Below are positions 15,017 to 24,682 of a stretch of DNA of 64,000 nt, piece by piece. Source of the DNA: Idiomarina xiamenensis 10-D-4. GTDB taxonomy: Bacteria; Pseudomonadota; Gammaproteobacteria; Enterobacterales; Alteromonadaceae. A model generated the notes under the pieces. It did no database searches and had not been told where the DNA came from. It saw only the letters and a list, made by a program, of their open reading frames with translations. Location of the stretch: NCBI RefSeq assembly GCF_000299895.1, contig NZ_AMRG01000004.1, positions 124,001 through 188,000 on the forward strand, read 5' to 3'. Numbering within the stretch: position 1 is the first letter of the stretch; every line of letters begins with the position of its first letter. Both the position numbers and the translations under genes were made by a program.

Positions 15017-16735
15017 CTAGCCTAAAGGTGACAAATGCTCCACCAGCAGTTGTACACTTCGGCGGCCTCTAAATTCATTAATTTGCGCGCGATAATAAAG
15101 TTGCAAGCGAGTAACCTGCGTATTCGGCCAACGGCCAGTATCGACATTAAAGGCAATCGCATCGACCAAAGTACCACTATCGCTTTGTAACACTAACTTA
15201 AGATGCTTGTCGGCGACCATGCGCTGGCTGACGATACTAAATTCGCCATCAAACCGAGGTTCAGCGAACCCCTGTCCCCAAGGACCCGCTTGCTCTAGTT
15301 GTTCAACCATTGCCTGTGTTAACTGTGCGCTATCCAATTCACCATCGGACCATAAGGTCTGATTAAGCTGATCTTTATCCAGCCACGCTGATGCTACTGC
15401 TTGCGCTTGTTCGCTAAAACGTTGTAGATCCTGTTGCGCCAGGGTCAAACCGGCGGCCATCGCGTGACCACCAAAACGGCTGATTAAGCCCGGGTTCAGG
15501 TTATGAACTCGCTCTAGCAAATCACGAATATGCACACCATCAATGGAACGGCAAGAGCCTTTCAACTGGCCGTCGTCATCATCGGCAAAGACGATAACCG
15601 GACGATGAAAACGTTCTTTTACTCGCCCCGCGACAATACCAATGACGCCTTGGTGCCAACCGGCTTGATATAAGCAAATCAACGGCGGTAATGTTTTTTC
15701 ATTCAGTGACAATTGCGCCACGATTTGCTCAGCTTGGTCGCGCATCTGCTGTTCAATATCACGGCGTTCGCGATTCAATTTATCGAGTTGATTGGCCATG
15801 GCGTAGGCGCGGCTGTCGCTGTTAGCCAATAAGCACTCGATACCCAGTGCCATATCGTCCAAGCGCCCGGCTGCGTTAATACGGGGCGCTACCGCAAAGC
15901 CTAAATCGCTAGCTTGCAGCCGAGTATTGTCACGGCCGGCGACATCCAATAACGCACGGATACCGGGTCTACAGCGCCCCGCTCGAATACGCTGTAATCC
16001 TTGTTGCACCAAAATACGGTTATTCGCGTCTAAAGGTACCACATCAGCCACCGTACCGAGCGCAACTAAATCGAGCCAATCAGCTAACTGCGGTAATGAT
16101 TGCCAGCCTTGTTCTCGTAGCTCGGCGCGTAGCGCCAGCAATAAGTAAAAGGCGACCCCGACGCCAGCCAAATGTTTACTAACAAAGGCACAACCAGGCT
16201 GATTTGGGTTAACAATAGCATCCGCCGCAGGTAGCTCAGCAGCGGCTAAATGGTGATCGGTAATAATCACCGTTAAGCCAGCAGCTTTGGCCGCGGCAAC
16301 ACCGTCAAAACAAGCAATACCGTTATCGACGGTGACAATCACATCGGCCTTGAGCGCGACGGCCTGTGCCACCACCGATGGCGACAAACCGTAGCCGTCG
16401 GCAAAGCGATTAGGCACCAAATAGTCGACCTGCTGCGCACCAAAAGCCTGCAACGCGCTAATCATTAACGCCGTGCTAGTCGCGCCGTCGGCGTCAAAAT
16501 CGCCGCAAACACAAATACGCTGTTGCTGAGTCAGTGCTTGGCTTAATATTGCAACCGCAGCGTCGATGCCGCGCAGTCCAGAAAAGTGTAATAGGTGTTG
16601 CGCTCGTAGTTGTAACTGCTGTGCATCACTGACACCTCGACGCGCATATATCTGCCTTAATAGGGGCGGTAAAGACGCCGGTAAATGGCTGTCATCAACA
16701 TCAGCAAAACGCTTAATGACAATCTGTTCGGTCAC
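15017..16735 (-). CDS. recJ: Single-strand-specific 5'-3' exonuclease RecJ
   Basis: DNA repair nuclease used in mismatch, base-excision and RecF-pathway repair. 572 residues with the DHH phosphoesterase motifs: CVCGDFDADGATST (motif I), VTVDNG, ITDHHLAA (the DHH) and N-P-N-x-P-G-C-x-F, then DHHA1 with GRVKERFHRPV and SRFGGHAMAAG, and a C-terminal OB-fold. The start is GTG at 16735, two bases after the dsbC stop, so it is probably translated from the dsbC transcript. The order xerD-dsbC-recJ-prfB-lysS is as in E. coli. Confidence 0.97.
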   Translation of the reverse strand: MTEQIVIKRFADVDDSHLPASLPPLLRQIYARRGVSDAQQLQLRAQHLLHFSGLRGIDAAVAILSQALTQQQRICVCGDFDADGATSTALMISALQAFGAQQVDYLVPNRFADGYGLSPSVVAQAVALKADVIVTVDNGIACFDGVAAAKAAGLTVIITDHHLAAAELPAADAIVNPNQPGCAFVSKHLAGVGVAFYLLLALRAELREQGWQSLPQLADWLDLVALGTVADVVPLDANNRILVQQGLQRIRAGRCRPGIRALLDVAGRDNTRLQASDLGFAVAPRINAAGRLDDMALGIECLLANSDSRAYAMANQLDKLNRERRDIEQQMRDQAEQIVAQLSLNEKTLPPLICLYQAGWHQGVIGIVAGRVKERFHRPVIVFADDDDGQLKGSCRSIDGVHIRDLLERVHNLNPGLISRFGGHAMAAGLTLAQQDLQRFSEQAQAVASAWLDKDQLNQTLWSDGELDSAQLTQAMVEQLEQAGPWGQGFAEPRFDGEFSIVSQRMVADKHLKLVLQSDSGTLVDAIAFNVDTGRWPNTQVTRLQLYYRAQINEFRGRRSVQLLVEHLSPLG

Positions 16736-16737
16736 GC

Positions 16738-17505
16738 TTAGCGTCCTTCGCTTTGGCTTGCACTCAGGGCATCATTAATGGTCGTCAGCAATGTTTTAGG
16801 CGGTTGATAGCCAGGAATGATCATGCCGTTTTCTAATACCACGGCCGGGGTACCTTGAATACCGAACTTTTGCCCCAGTTGGTAATGCTTGGCGACCGGA
16901 TCATCGCAACGACCAGCAGCCAGGTGCTGATCGTGTTTAGCTTGCGTCAACGCCGCTTTTCGATCCTCGCTACACCACACCTGCGCTAACGTGCGGGCTC
17001 CCTCCGAGCCCATACCACCACGTGGATAAGCCATATAACGTACGCTAATACCTAAAGCTAAATAATCGTCCAACTGCTGATGCATACGGCGACAATAGCC
17101 ACAAGTGGTATCGGTAAATACGGTGATCACATGACGTTCGTCAGCGGCTTTATAAACGATCATTTCATCTTCTAACGGTGCTAATTCACGCACCCGCATT
17201 GCACCCATCGCCATGTCGGTAAGATCCACCGGCTGCTGTCCCGAGACGTCATAAAGCCGACCGTTGACCAGTGTTTTACCGTCCTTAGATAAGTAGAACA
17301 TGCCTTTATCGGTGGTGATCTGAAACAATCCAGCGATGCGCGATTCGGCCACCGCCTCTACCTGCATCCCCAACCGTGTTAAGGCTTCGGTGTTAACTTC
17401 ATCGGCAGCAGCAAGCGACGCCGCAACAAGCGGGGTCGCAAAAAGTAGCGATGAGACCAGCCCAGAGGCGAACAAAACGCGGCGTATACCAGCGAATAAC
17501 GTCAT
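16738..17505 (-). CDS. dsbC: Periplasmic disulfide isomerase DsbC
   Basis: Rearranges wrong disulfides in periplasmic proteins and is kept reduced by DsbD. 255 residues: signal peptide (about 1-28, ending near PLVAASLA), N-terminal dimerisation domain, linker, and thioredoxin domain with the active site TCGYCRRM (CGYC) and the cis-Pro loop GTPAVV. A further Cys pair (WCSEDR ... GRCDD) matches the structural disulfide of DsbC. AGAAGG precedes the start. Between xerD and recJ. Confidence 0.95.
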   Translation of the reverse strand: MTLFAGIRRVLFASGLVSSLLFATPLVAASLAAADEVNTEALTRLGMQVEAVAESRIAGLFQITTDKGMFYLSKDGKTLVNGRLYDVSGQQPVDLTDMAMGAMRVRELAPLEDEMIVYKAADERHVITVFTDTTCGYCRRMHQQLDDYLALGISVRYMAYPRGGMGSEGARTLAQVWCSEDRKAALTQAKHDQHLAAGRCDDPVAKHYQLGQKFGIQGTPAVVLENGMIIPGYQPPKTLLTTINDALSASQSEGR

Positions 17506-17572
17506 ACTGACAACCTTCTAAAAATAGTTTGCAGGCACCCTACCCCGAGCCCACAAAAAATGCAATACAGGG

Positions 17573-18505
17573 TCACGCGCGGGGGTGGTGTTGGCTATGC
17601 AGTTGCTGCAATCGCTCACGCGCGACGTGAGTATAAATTTGCGTTGTTGACAAGTCGCTGTGGCCCAATAGCATCTGTAATACGCGTAAATCTGCGCCGT
17701 GATTCAGCAGATGCGTAGCGAACGCGTGCCGTAATGTGTGTGGCGACAAGTGGCTTCGAATATCAGCTTGCTGCGCATAGGCTTTGATACGATACCAAAA
17801 CGCTTGCCGTGTCATGCCGGCACTTTGTCGTTGCTTTGCGCGGCCACTGACAAACACCCAATCGCCAGCGCCGTCGTGTAGCGCAGCGCGACCATGCTTG
17901 AGGTAACGTTCAAGCCAATCTAACGACTCCTCACCCAGCGGTACTAGCCGTTCTTTATTACCTTTACCGATGACACGCACTAAACCTTGCTGCAAGCTCA
18001 GTTGTGATAGCGATAGCTGGACCAGTTCACTAACCCGTAACCCACTGGCATAGAGCACTTCTAACATAGCCCGGTCGCGTAAACCTATAGCCGTGTCAAC
18101 GTCTGGCGCCTGTAACAATGCTTCCACTTCGCTCTCTGTCAGCGAATGCGGAATACTGGCGGCTTGTTTTGGGCGCTGTAATTGCGCGCAAGGATCATGC
18201 TGTAAACCTAACTGCTGTAATGCAAAGCGGTAAAATTTTTTACTCGCGCTTAATAAACGCGCAGTACTGCGCGGCGACAGCCCTTGTTGGCGTCGCCACA
18301 ATAAATAATCCTGTAAATGTTGTGTTTCGGCGTCTAACAGACGTTGACAAGCGGTATGATGCAACAAGAATTTGAGCAATTGCTGTAAGTCACTGCGGTA
18401 AGCGCTGAGCGTATGCTGGCTAACACCCTGCTGCAACCATAGTCGATCAAGAAATTGCTCGATGTGTTCATCGTGGGGTTTATTTGAGACTTTCGCTTGT
18501 GACAT
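17573..18505 (-). CDS. xerD: Site-specific tyrosine recombinase XerD
   Basis: With XerC resolves chromosome dimers at dif under FtsK control. 310 residues: SAM-like N-terminal domain (SQHTLSAYRSDL) and a catalytic domain with Arg in YASGLRVSEL, Lys in GKGNKER, HTLRHAFATH (His and Arg), the second His in LLGHSDLSTTQ, and nucleophile Tyr in IYTHV. SRLLSASKKFYRF is typical of XerD rather than XerC, and so is the dsbC-recJ context. About ten extra N-terminal residues compared with E. coli (298 aa). Confidence 0.95.
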   Translation of the reverse strand: MSQAKVSNKPHDEHIEQFLDRLWLQQGVSQHTLSAYRSDLQQLLKFLLHHTACQRLLDAETQHLQDYLLWRRQQGLSPRSTARLLSASKKFYRFALQQLGLQHDPCAQLQRPKQAASIPHSLTESEVEALLQAPDVDTAIGLRDRAMLEVLYASGLRVSELVQLSLSQLSLQQGLVRVIGKGNKERLVPLGEESLDWLERYLKHGRAALHDGAGDWVFVSGRAKQRQSAGMTRQAFWYRIKAYAQQADIRSHLSPHTLRHAFATHLLNHGADLRVLQMLLGHSDLSTTQIYTHVARERLQQLHSQHHPRA

Positions 18506-18554
18506 ATAACAGCATAACTACCATCGGCAACTTGGGCTGTTATCACTATACGAT

Positions 18555-19100
18555 TTAAGCGACAGACTCGCCAGCGTTGTTGTTGCTTGAGATAGCGTCA
18601 ATACCTAACTGTTGCAACATGTCGTACAGATCAGCCTCGCGATAACGACGTGGACGCTCGTTGCCCGGCCCTTGCACTGTCGCGCTAGCCAACTGCTGCT
18701 GACGACGCTGACGGGTATGCCAATCTAAATTATCGACGAGCTCGGCGGGTAAGCGCTGCGGACTCGCGTCTACGACTAATGCTTGTGGCGTTAGCGCGTC
18801 AGCCAACTGAAACGCGGCCAGTTCGGCGCGCTGCGTATAGACGCCTGGCACAGTCTGACGCTGATGTTGCAGATCTAACGGACGCGCCTCAGCTGCGCCC
18901 AATAAGCGCCGCCAGTCAGGTTCGTTAGTCGGCGGTAACGGTTGATGTTGCGGTTGTTCGTCAGTATGCGGCGAAAACATTGCCAACCACATGGCAAACT
19001 CGGCTTGATCACCGCGTGCCAACGCCTGCGCCACGCGTTGCTGAACGCGCGGACTAGCAGCCACATTATCTAAGTAAGGCGAATTCGACGCCAGCGCCAT
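18555..19100 (-). CDS. Uncharacterised protein, possibly VC2046/SO_2500-like
   Basis: 181 residues, soluble, no signal peptide, low in Cys, rich in Gln, Ala and Arg. The segment LARGDQAEFAMWLAMFSPHTDE near residues 28-49 recalls the opening of the VC2046/SO_2500 family (uncharacterised, marine gammaproteobacteria), but this is memory-level similarity. A predicted helix pair at the C-terminus (YREADLYDMLQQLGIDAI) is the only other clear element. Upstream of xerD on the same strand with 49 bases between, possibly the first gene of the xerD-dsbC-recJ-prfB unit. No function assigned. Confidence 0.7.
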   Translation of the reverse strand: MALASNSPYLDNVAASPRVQQRVAQALARGDQAEFAMWLAMFSPHTDEQPQHQPLPPTNEPDWRRLLGAAEARPLDLQHQRQTVPGVYTQRAELAAFQLADALTPQALVVDASPQRLPAELVDNLDWHTRQRRQQQLASATVQGPGNERPRRYREADLYDMLQQLGIDAISSNNNAGESVA

Positions 19101-19177
19101 CGCTAAGCTTCCAACAACAAAATTGGTGAATAACTAAGCTATCGGCAGCAAATAGCAAAAATTTAGCGGTTTTTGCC

Positions 19178-19205
19178 TTTACAGAAGCCTCTGAGCTGGT
19201 ATTAT
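19178..19205 (+). promoter_or_regulatory. Promoter of tRNA-Tyr
   Basis: TTTACA (19178-19183), 16 bases, then TATTAT (19200-19205), 15 bases before the mature tRNA. The following ACGCGCTC is a GC-rich discriminator as expected for stable RNA genes under stringent control. Confidence 0.6.
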
Positions 19206-19220
19206 ACGCGCTCTTCACGT

Positions 19221-19305
19221 GGAGGGGTTCCCGAGCGGCCAAAGGGATCAGACTGTAAATCTGACGGCTCAGCCTTCGCAGGTTCGAATCCTGCCCCCTC
19301 CACCA
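19221..19305 (+). tRNA. tRNA-Tyr (anticodon GTA)
   Basis: 85-base class II tRNA with encoded CCA. Acceptor stem GGAGGGG pairs with CCCCTCC before ACCA. The anticodon loop is ACTGTAAATCT with GTA, followed by a long variable arm (GACGGCTCAGCCTTCGCA) and the T-loop GGTTCGAATCC. It stands alone, its 3' end 27 bases from a convergent gene. Confidence 0.97.
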
Positions 19306-19331
19306 TTTTCTCTCCCGGTTTGTCGCTTACC

Positions 19332-20289
19332 TTAGTCAGGATTAACCGCTAATAATACTTTACCGTGATTGCGATTCGCCGCTAAATAAGCATGCGCATC
19401 ACGCACTTGATCGCGTTCGAACACTTGGTCAACTTGCGCCGATAACGATTGTTGCGAGTCGCTAAAGCCCGGCCATACCTCGTTAATCAACTGTTGTATC
19501 ACCGCACCTTTACGCTGGCTCGGTTGGCTACGTAACGTTGAGCCCAGCAAATGCTGCCGTTTCATTAATAAGCGCCCAGCATCAAGCTGGCTATCGCGAC
19601 CAGCCATTAAACCAATAACGACGATACGACCATCTTGATTTAAGACTTGTTGGTCTTGGTATAAATAAGCACCCGCCACCGGATCTAAGATGACGTCGAC
19701 ACCACCCCATTGTTTAACCGCCTCGACGAACTCACCTTGACGACGATTCCAGCCAGCCTCGGCGCCGAGCGCCAGACAGTAATCGAGCTTCTCGTCGCTA
19801 CCCACGGTAACAAAACACGGATTACCTTGACGACGGCATAACTGAATCGCTGCCGAACCAACGCCACTGGCGCCTGCATGCACTAACACCCGCTCCCCGG
19901 GTTGCGCCGCCGTTCATCCAGGCGGTAGCATAAACCTCGCATATAGCGGCGGCTTGTTGCACACTCAACCCGGTGGGAATCGGTGCCACCTGACAAGCTG
20001 GCACGGCGACGTAATCGGCGTAGCCGCCCCCCGCTAGCAAGGCACAAACTTTCTCGCCAGCCTGCCAACCATTCACCTCGGCACCACACTCGACAATTTC
20101 TCCGCTGACCTCTAATCCTGGAATATCGGTAACCCCTGACGGTGGCGGATATTGTCCCGCCGCCTGCATCAAATCGGCGCGATTAATACCTGCATAAGCG
20201 ACTTTAATTAAAACTTCGTTAGCCGCTATCGCAGGGCGCTCACGCGGTTTCCAATAAAGTTGTTTGTCGTCAATGGTAACGGCTTGCAT
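19332..20289 (-). pseudogene. NAD(P)H:quinone oxidoreductase (PIG3-type), frameshifted
   Basis: Zinc-less MDR family member, NADPH-dependent quinone reductase. The first part (start ATG 20289, AAGGAG upstream) encodes the N-terminal GroES-like domain through YATAWMN. The second part, in another frame, encodes QPGERVLVHAGASGVGSAAIQL (the NADPH-binding Rossmann start) to the C-terminus at 19332. At the join (about 19895-19910) the usual helix of about 7 residues between AWxN and the GERVLVHAG strand is missing, so a short out-of-frame deletion, not just a single-base slip, best explains it. Either a genuine pseudogene or an assembly fault; no internal stop is otherwise seen. Confidence 0.85.
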
Positions 20290-20341
20290 AGGCTTCTCCT
20301 TGCCGGTTTATAAAGGTTACTTGCGAGCATTCAATTGCCAT

Positions 20342-20821
20342 TTACGGATCAGCAATTAAACTCGGCGCTAACGATAGTTGCATACGGTAACGCGGCTCAT
20401 TTTGACCAAAATACTCGGCCTCGTGTGCCAAAGAATGAAAACCGAAAGCTTGATACAAGTTAACCGCGGGGTTATCCGGATGAACCGTTAACAACAATTG
20501 CTTAAAGTGTTGCTCGCGGGCGCGTTCAATGACAGCGGCAAGTAACTGCTTGCCAACGCCACGCCCTTGGGCCGCAGGGCTGACGGCCATAGATAGCAAC
20601 CATAGCTCACGCTGTTTGGGCGCTAACGCTGGTGCTGCTAAGGCGTAGCCTAACAGCTGTCCGGGCGCCAACTCGGCGACAATAAACAAGTGCGACCATA
20701 AATCACCCGCTTGGCGGAAGAAAAAGTCGGGGTAGACCGGCTCCTTGAAGACTTGCTTCTCTAACGCCGCTACCGCATTAAAATCGGTACTTTTTGCAGC
20801 TCGAATAGTCACCGCAAACAT
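20342..20821 (-). CDS. GNAT-family N-acetyltransferase
   Basis: 159-residue single-domain GNAT. Motif A is clear: LSMAVSPAAQGRGVGKQLL (Q/R-x-x-G-x-G/A for acetyl-CoA pyrophosphate), then N-P-AVNLYQAFGFHSL (motif B). It resembles ribosomal-protein or small-molecule acetyltransferases, but the acceptor cannot be read from sequence. AAAAGGAG lies 11 bases before ATG 20821. Upstream of the broken quinone oxidoreductase by 52 bases. Confidence 0.85.
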   Translation of the reverse strand: MFAVTIRAAKSTDFNAVAALEKQVFKEPVYPDFFFRQAGDLWSHLFIVAELAPGQLLGYALAAPALAPKQRELWLLSMAVSPAAQGRGVGKQLLAAVIERAREQHFKQLLLTVHPDNPAVNLYQAFGFHSLAHEAEYFGQNEPRYRMQLSLAPSLIADP

Positions 20822-20845
20822 GGCTAATTACTCCTTTTCTGACGC

Positions 20846-20881
20846 CACTGTTTTAATAACACTGTTTTTAATAACACTGTT
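20846..20881. repeat. Short tandem repeat
   Basis: Two and a half copies of CACTGTTTTAATAA (second copy one T longer), at 20846-20859, 20860-20874 and partial 20875-20881, in the divergent region between a GNAT and the TPR response regulator. Possibly replication slippage; no known element. Confidence 0.7.
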
Positions 20882-21084
20882 CTGACACCCAGTGGGGTGC
20901 GCTCAATACAGGTTAGACAGCATAGCTTAAGCTTGTCTAAGCTGCAGCTATTGGCGGAGCAAGCGAACAAAAAAACAACGAATAAGCGCTTGCTAGTGCG
21001 AAATGCTTTGCAAGGTGAAAAGCCTGCTTTATGCTAGGGTTAAAGCCTGCAATCACCATTACCGATTGAGTTAACGTCTAATCC

Positions 21085-22722
21085 ATGAGCCAATCTCTCG
21101 AACTAAGCGACAAACGAGTCCTGATTATCGACGATCAGAAACCCTTTCAAGTGATGTTAAAGGGGTTACTGTTGAACTTAGGTGCTAAGGATGTAGTTGC
21201 TAAAAACACCGGCGAATCGGGTATTGCTGCGCACCAAAATCAGCCATTCGATATTTTATTGGTGGACTACAATCTGGGCAGCGGAAAAAATGGTCGCCAA
21301 GTTTTAGAAGAATTACGCGTACGCAATTTACTTCGTGAAGACACCGTATTCTTTCTCATCACCGGCGACAATAGTCGTCCAATGGTGCTCAGTGCCGTCG
21401 AACTACAACCCGACGATTACTTGATGAAACCGTTTTCTCATCGAGTCTTACGCACTCGCTTATTGCGTGCCTTTGCCAAGCGTAAACAACTGCGGCAACT
21501 CTATCGCCATTTATTGCGACAAGAGTACACCGATTGCATCGCCGCGTGTCAAAGCCATATTGAAAGCCAAGGACACTACACCAATTTTTGCATTAAATTA
21601 CAGGCCGAGCTGTACAACAATATCGGTCAATATGACGATGCTGAGCGGATCTTAGAAAAACTGTTAGAAGAGCAGCGCTTTAGCTGGGGATTGATGGCAC
21701 TAGCGCGAACTCGCTTTGCGCAGCAGCGCTACAACGAAGCCATCGAGCTGGCTAGCGAAGTATTGAAAAAAAGTCCACATTCGGTTGAAGCGCAGGACTT
21801 AATTACCCAATGTTACTTACACGCGGACACGCCGTTAGAGGCGCTTGAATCAGCCCGTAAAGCGATAAACTTGGCGCCATTTTCGATTGAACGGCAAAGC
21901 ACACTGGCACAAATCGCGCGTGAAAACGGCGAGTTTGAATTAGCCAAACAAGCCATGCATCATGTGCTTGAAATCAGCCGTAAGTCGGTTTATCGCGATG
22001 CTCGCCATCTTTGTGCTTATATTCGCAGTATTTTAGATGCCGCCGAACATGGCGAAGATCGGTCTCAAGTCAGTAAATATCAAACCGAAGCGACGCTCGC
22101 ACTGCAACGCGCACGCTTTGACGATAACTTAGTTTATTCTGAACTGTCCTACGAACAACTTGAAGATGTGGTAATGGCGCGTATCGAAGCCTTTAATGGC
22201 CGCTACCGCGAGGCGCAGCGTCACCTCAATACGGTGGTCGGCGAAAACTTGGCCGAAGATCAGGATATTGCGGCGGAGCTAATGCCCGATGTGCTTGCCG
22301 TGCTATTAGATGTCGGCGAATATGAAAAAGCCAACGAATTAGCAAAACGCAGCGAACAGCAGCACAACCTCGATCATTACAGTCGCAAATTATTAAATGA
22401 GCGCTTTGAACGTGCTGAAAATCGTCAGAAGAGCTTTTTTAATTACAACCAAGAGGGTATTAACGCTTACAAGCAACGCGATTATGGTGAAGCTGTTGAG
22501 CAATTCACGCAAGCCTTAAAGTTAGCGCCGATGAATAGCGGTGCGGCATTAAATTATATTCAAGCTGCGGCAAAAATCTTCGGTGCAACCGATAGCCCCA
22601 ACCCCGATTTATTACGTGAATGTAAACGCTGCTTCCGCGTACTTGAGGGCATTGCTCTTAATCAAGCGCATCAGCAGCGTTATGATCGTTTATTAGCCGA
22701 ATGTCGGCGCTTTGGTGTTTAA
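21085..22722 (+). CDS. TPR-containing response regulator
   Basis: 545 residues. N-terminal CheY-like receiver (about 10-135) with the acidic pair IIDDQ, phospho-acceptor Asp in LLVDYNLG, Thr/Ser switch FLITGD and Lys in YLMKPF. The rest is helical tetratricopeptide repeats (e.g. ELYNNIGQYDDAERILEKLL, NEAIELASEVLKKSPHS, and near the C-terminus YGEAVEQFTQALKLAPMNSG), with no DNA-binding or enzyme output domain. The output is therefore protein-protein interaction. The family is common in Vibrio, Shewanella and relatives, with no assigned pathway. No histidine kinase is adjacent. Convergent with the pirin gene, 7 bases between stops. Confidence 0.9.
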   Translation: MSQSLELSDKRVLIIDDQKPFQVMLKGLLLNLGAKDVVAKNTGESGIAAHQNQPFDILLVDYNLGSGKNGRQVLEELRVRNLLREDTVFFLITGDNSRPMVLSAVELQPDDYLMKPFSHRVLRTRLLRAFAKRKQLRQLYRHLLRQEYTDCIAACQSHIESQGHYTNFCIKLQAELYNNIGQYDDAERILEKLLEEQRFSWGLMALARTRFAQQRYNEAIELASEVLKKSPHSVEAQDLITQCYLHADTPLEALESARKAINLAPFSIERQSTLAQIARENGEFELAKQAMHHVLEISRKSVYRDARHLCAYIRSILDAAEHGEDRSQVSKYQTEATLALQRARFDDNLVYSELSYEQLEDVVMARIEAFNGRYREAQRHLNTVVGENLAEDQDIAAELMPDVLAVLLDVGEYEKANELAKRSEQQHNLDHYSRKLLNERFERAENRQKSFFNYNQEGINAYKQRDYGEAVEQFTQALKLAPMNSGAALNYIQAAAKIFGATDSPNPDLLRECKRCFRVLEGIALNQAHQQRYDRLLAECRRFGV

Positions 22723-22729
22723 CCCTGAT

Positions 22730-23566
22730 TTAGCGCTTCTCATTGGCGGCTAAATTACCTGCCTGATAATCGCGAATGGCCTGCTCTACTTCGGCAGAAC
22801 TGTTCATCACGAAAGGCCCATACTGAGCTATTGGCTCCGCGATAGGCTTACCGGCTAAGTAGAACAGTGCGGCGTCGTTATCGGCGCTTAACTGTAAGTC
22901 ACGTTCAGCACTTAGACGCACCAATTCACCACGTTTCACCGGTTCGCCATCAATAGTAAGCTCGCCCTGATAGATATAAGCCAGACGGGTGGCTTGCCCA
23001 AGCGCCGGTAACTCCAATTCACTGCCCGCCTGAAGCTGCACATCCATGACTAAAATAGCCTGTTCCGGTTGCTGCACCGGCCCCTGCATACCCTCATATT
23101 CGCCTGCAATTAAACGAATAGTATGGCCATGCTGCTGCCGCTCAGGAATGCTTTCGGCAGGATGGTCGGCCCAATCCGGGTCGCTCAACTTATCTTTAGC
23201 GGGTAAGTTTATCCACAGCTGAAAGCCCCACATTAAACCGTCTTCTTGCTTAGGCATTTCTGAATGAATAATACCACGCGCTGCTTTCATCCACTGCGCC
23301 CCACCCGCACCGACAACACCTTCGTTGCCAACCGAATCCTGATGTCCCATTTGTCCTGCCAACATATAGGTTAAGGTGGAAAAACCACGATGAGGATGCG
23401 CCGGAAAGCCAGCGATATAGTCATTCGGATCGTCAGAACGAAACTCATCCAGCATTAAAAATGGGTCTTGGTAACGTAAATTAGGTTGATTGATGATACG
23501 GGTTAATTTGACACCAGCACCGTCTTGCGCTGGTATGCCCCTTGCCCGCTGTAAAATAGCGCTCAT
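22730..23566 (-). CDS. Pirin family protein
   Basis: Bicupin of 278 residues. N-terminal cupin metal site: FPAHPHRGF (two His), then the Gln/His of GHQDSVGNEG and IIHSEMP, matching pirin/YhhW, which bind Fe and can act as quercetin 2,3-dioxygenase. Its start overlaps the yqjG stop by 4 bases, so the two are translationally coupled. The pairing with a quinone-reducing GST suggests handling of phenolic or quinone compounds (inference). Confidence 0.9.
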   Translation of the reverse strand: MSAILQRARGIPAQDGAGVKLTRIINQPNLRYQDPFLMLDEFRSDDPNDYIAGFPAHPHRGFSTLTYMLAGQMGHQDSVGNEGVVGAGGAQWMKAARGIIHSEMPKQEDGLMWGFQLWINLPAKDKLSDPDWADHPAESIPERQQHGHTIRLIAGEYEGMQGPVQQPEQAILVMDVQLQAGSELELPALGQATRLAYIYQGELTIDGEPVKRGELVRLSAERDLQLSADNDAALFYLAGKPIAEPIAQYGPFVMNSSAEVEQAIRDYQAGNLAANEKR

Positions 23567-24513
23567 TGACTTAACTCCTGACGTTGTGGCGGCTGTAAAA
23601 AGTCTAATTGAGGACCTACAGGAATAATGCCGGTCGGATTAATGGTTTTGTGACTGCCGTAGTAATGCTGTTTAATATCACTCATCACCACGGTATCGCG
23701 CACCCCCGGATGCTGATACAAGTCACGCACATAGCCCCATAGATTAGGATAATCGACAATACGCTTATGGTTGGTTTTAAAGTGACCAAAATAAACGGCA
23801 TCAAACCGCACCAGCGTGGTAAACAGGCGCCAATCAGCCTCTGTTAAACGATCACCCAATAAATAACGCTGCCCTTGTAAACGTTGTTCTAATGCCGACA
23901 AGGTTTTAAACAAGGCTGCATAAGCCTCTTCATAAGCGTCTTGTTGGGTGGCAAAGCCACACTTATAAACACCATTGTTAACGGTGCTATAAATCCACTC
24001 GTTCAACTCGTTAATATCGTTCTGTAACGGTTCAGGATAATAATCATCATGATTACCCGTGATCGTGTTAAAAGCGCTATTAAACATACGAATAATATCA
24101 GCAGACTCATTACTGACGATAGTTTGTCGCTTTTTATCCCATAATACCGGTACGGTCACACGACCGCTATAATTGCTGTCAGCTTGCAGATACAGTTGAT
24201 AAAGAAAATCATGTTGATAGAGCTTATCCTGGCGCTCGCCGTCGGCAAACTCCCAACCATGCTCAAGCATTAGCGGCGTCACCACCGACACATCAATGTG
24301 ATCTTGCAGTTGCTTCAGTTGCCGGAAAATCAGTGTACGGTGCGCCCAAGGGCAAGCATACGACACATACAGGTGATAACGACCTGATTCGGCGGCAAAG
24401 CCATCATCACCGAGCCAGTTTCGAAATTGCGACTCGCTGCGTTTGAAACGACCACCGGTAGATTCGGTGTCGTACCACTTATCCTGCCATTGACCATCGA
24501 CGAGTAAACCCAT
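23563..24513 (-). CDS. yqjG: Glutathionyl-hydroquinone reductase (YqjG/ECM4-type GST)
   Basis: Xi-class glutathione transferase that reduces glutathionyl-hydroquinones. 316 residues: the characteristic long N-terminus (WYDTESTGGRFKRSESQFRNWLG), catalytic Cys in YACPWAHRT, glutathione contact VPVLWDK ... VSNESADIIRMFN, and the all-helical C-terminal domain with YKCGFATQQDAYE. AAGGAG precedes ATG 24513. Forms an operon with the pirin gene (4-base overlap). Confidence 0.93.
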   Translation of the reverse strand: MGLLVDGQWQDKWYDTESTGGRFKRSESQFRNWLGDDGFAAESGRYHLYVSYACPWAHRTLIFRQLKQLQDHIDVSVVTPLMLEHGWEFADGERQDKLYQHDFLYQLYLQADSNYSGRVTVPVLWDKKRQTIVSNESADIIRMFNSAFNTITGNHDDYYPEPLQNDINELNEWIYSTVNNGVYKCGFATQQDAYEEAYAALFKTLSALEQRLQGQRYLLGDRLTEADWRLFTTLVRFDAVYFGHFKTNHKRIVDYPNLWGYVRDLYQHPGVRDTVVMSDIKQHYYGSHKTINPTGIIPVGPQLDFLQPPQRQELSQ

Positions 24514-24682
24514 TATCGACTCCTTAAACGTGAATGCGATAGATGACTCAAGTATAAACCTAATTTTTTAGTATGATTAGCGCTAAAAAACGGACAAAAC
24601 AAACCATTTAATCGAATCATTATTCGCTTGCGTGGCGCGTTGCAAGCAGTAAACTGAGCGAGCCAAATTAGGGAGATTTTTC

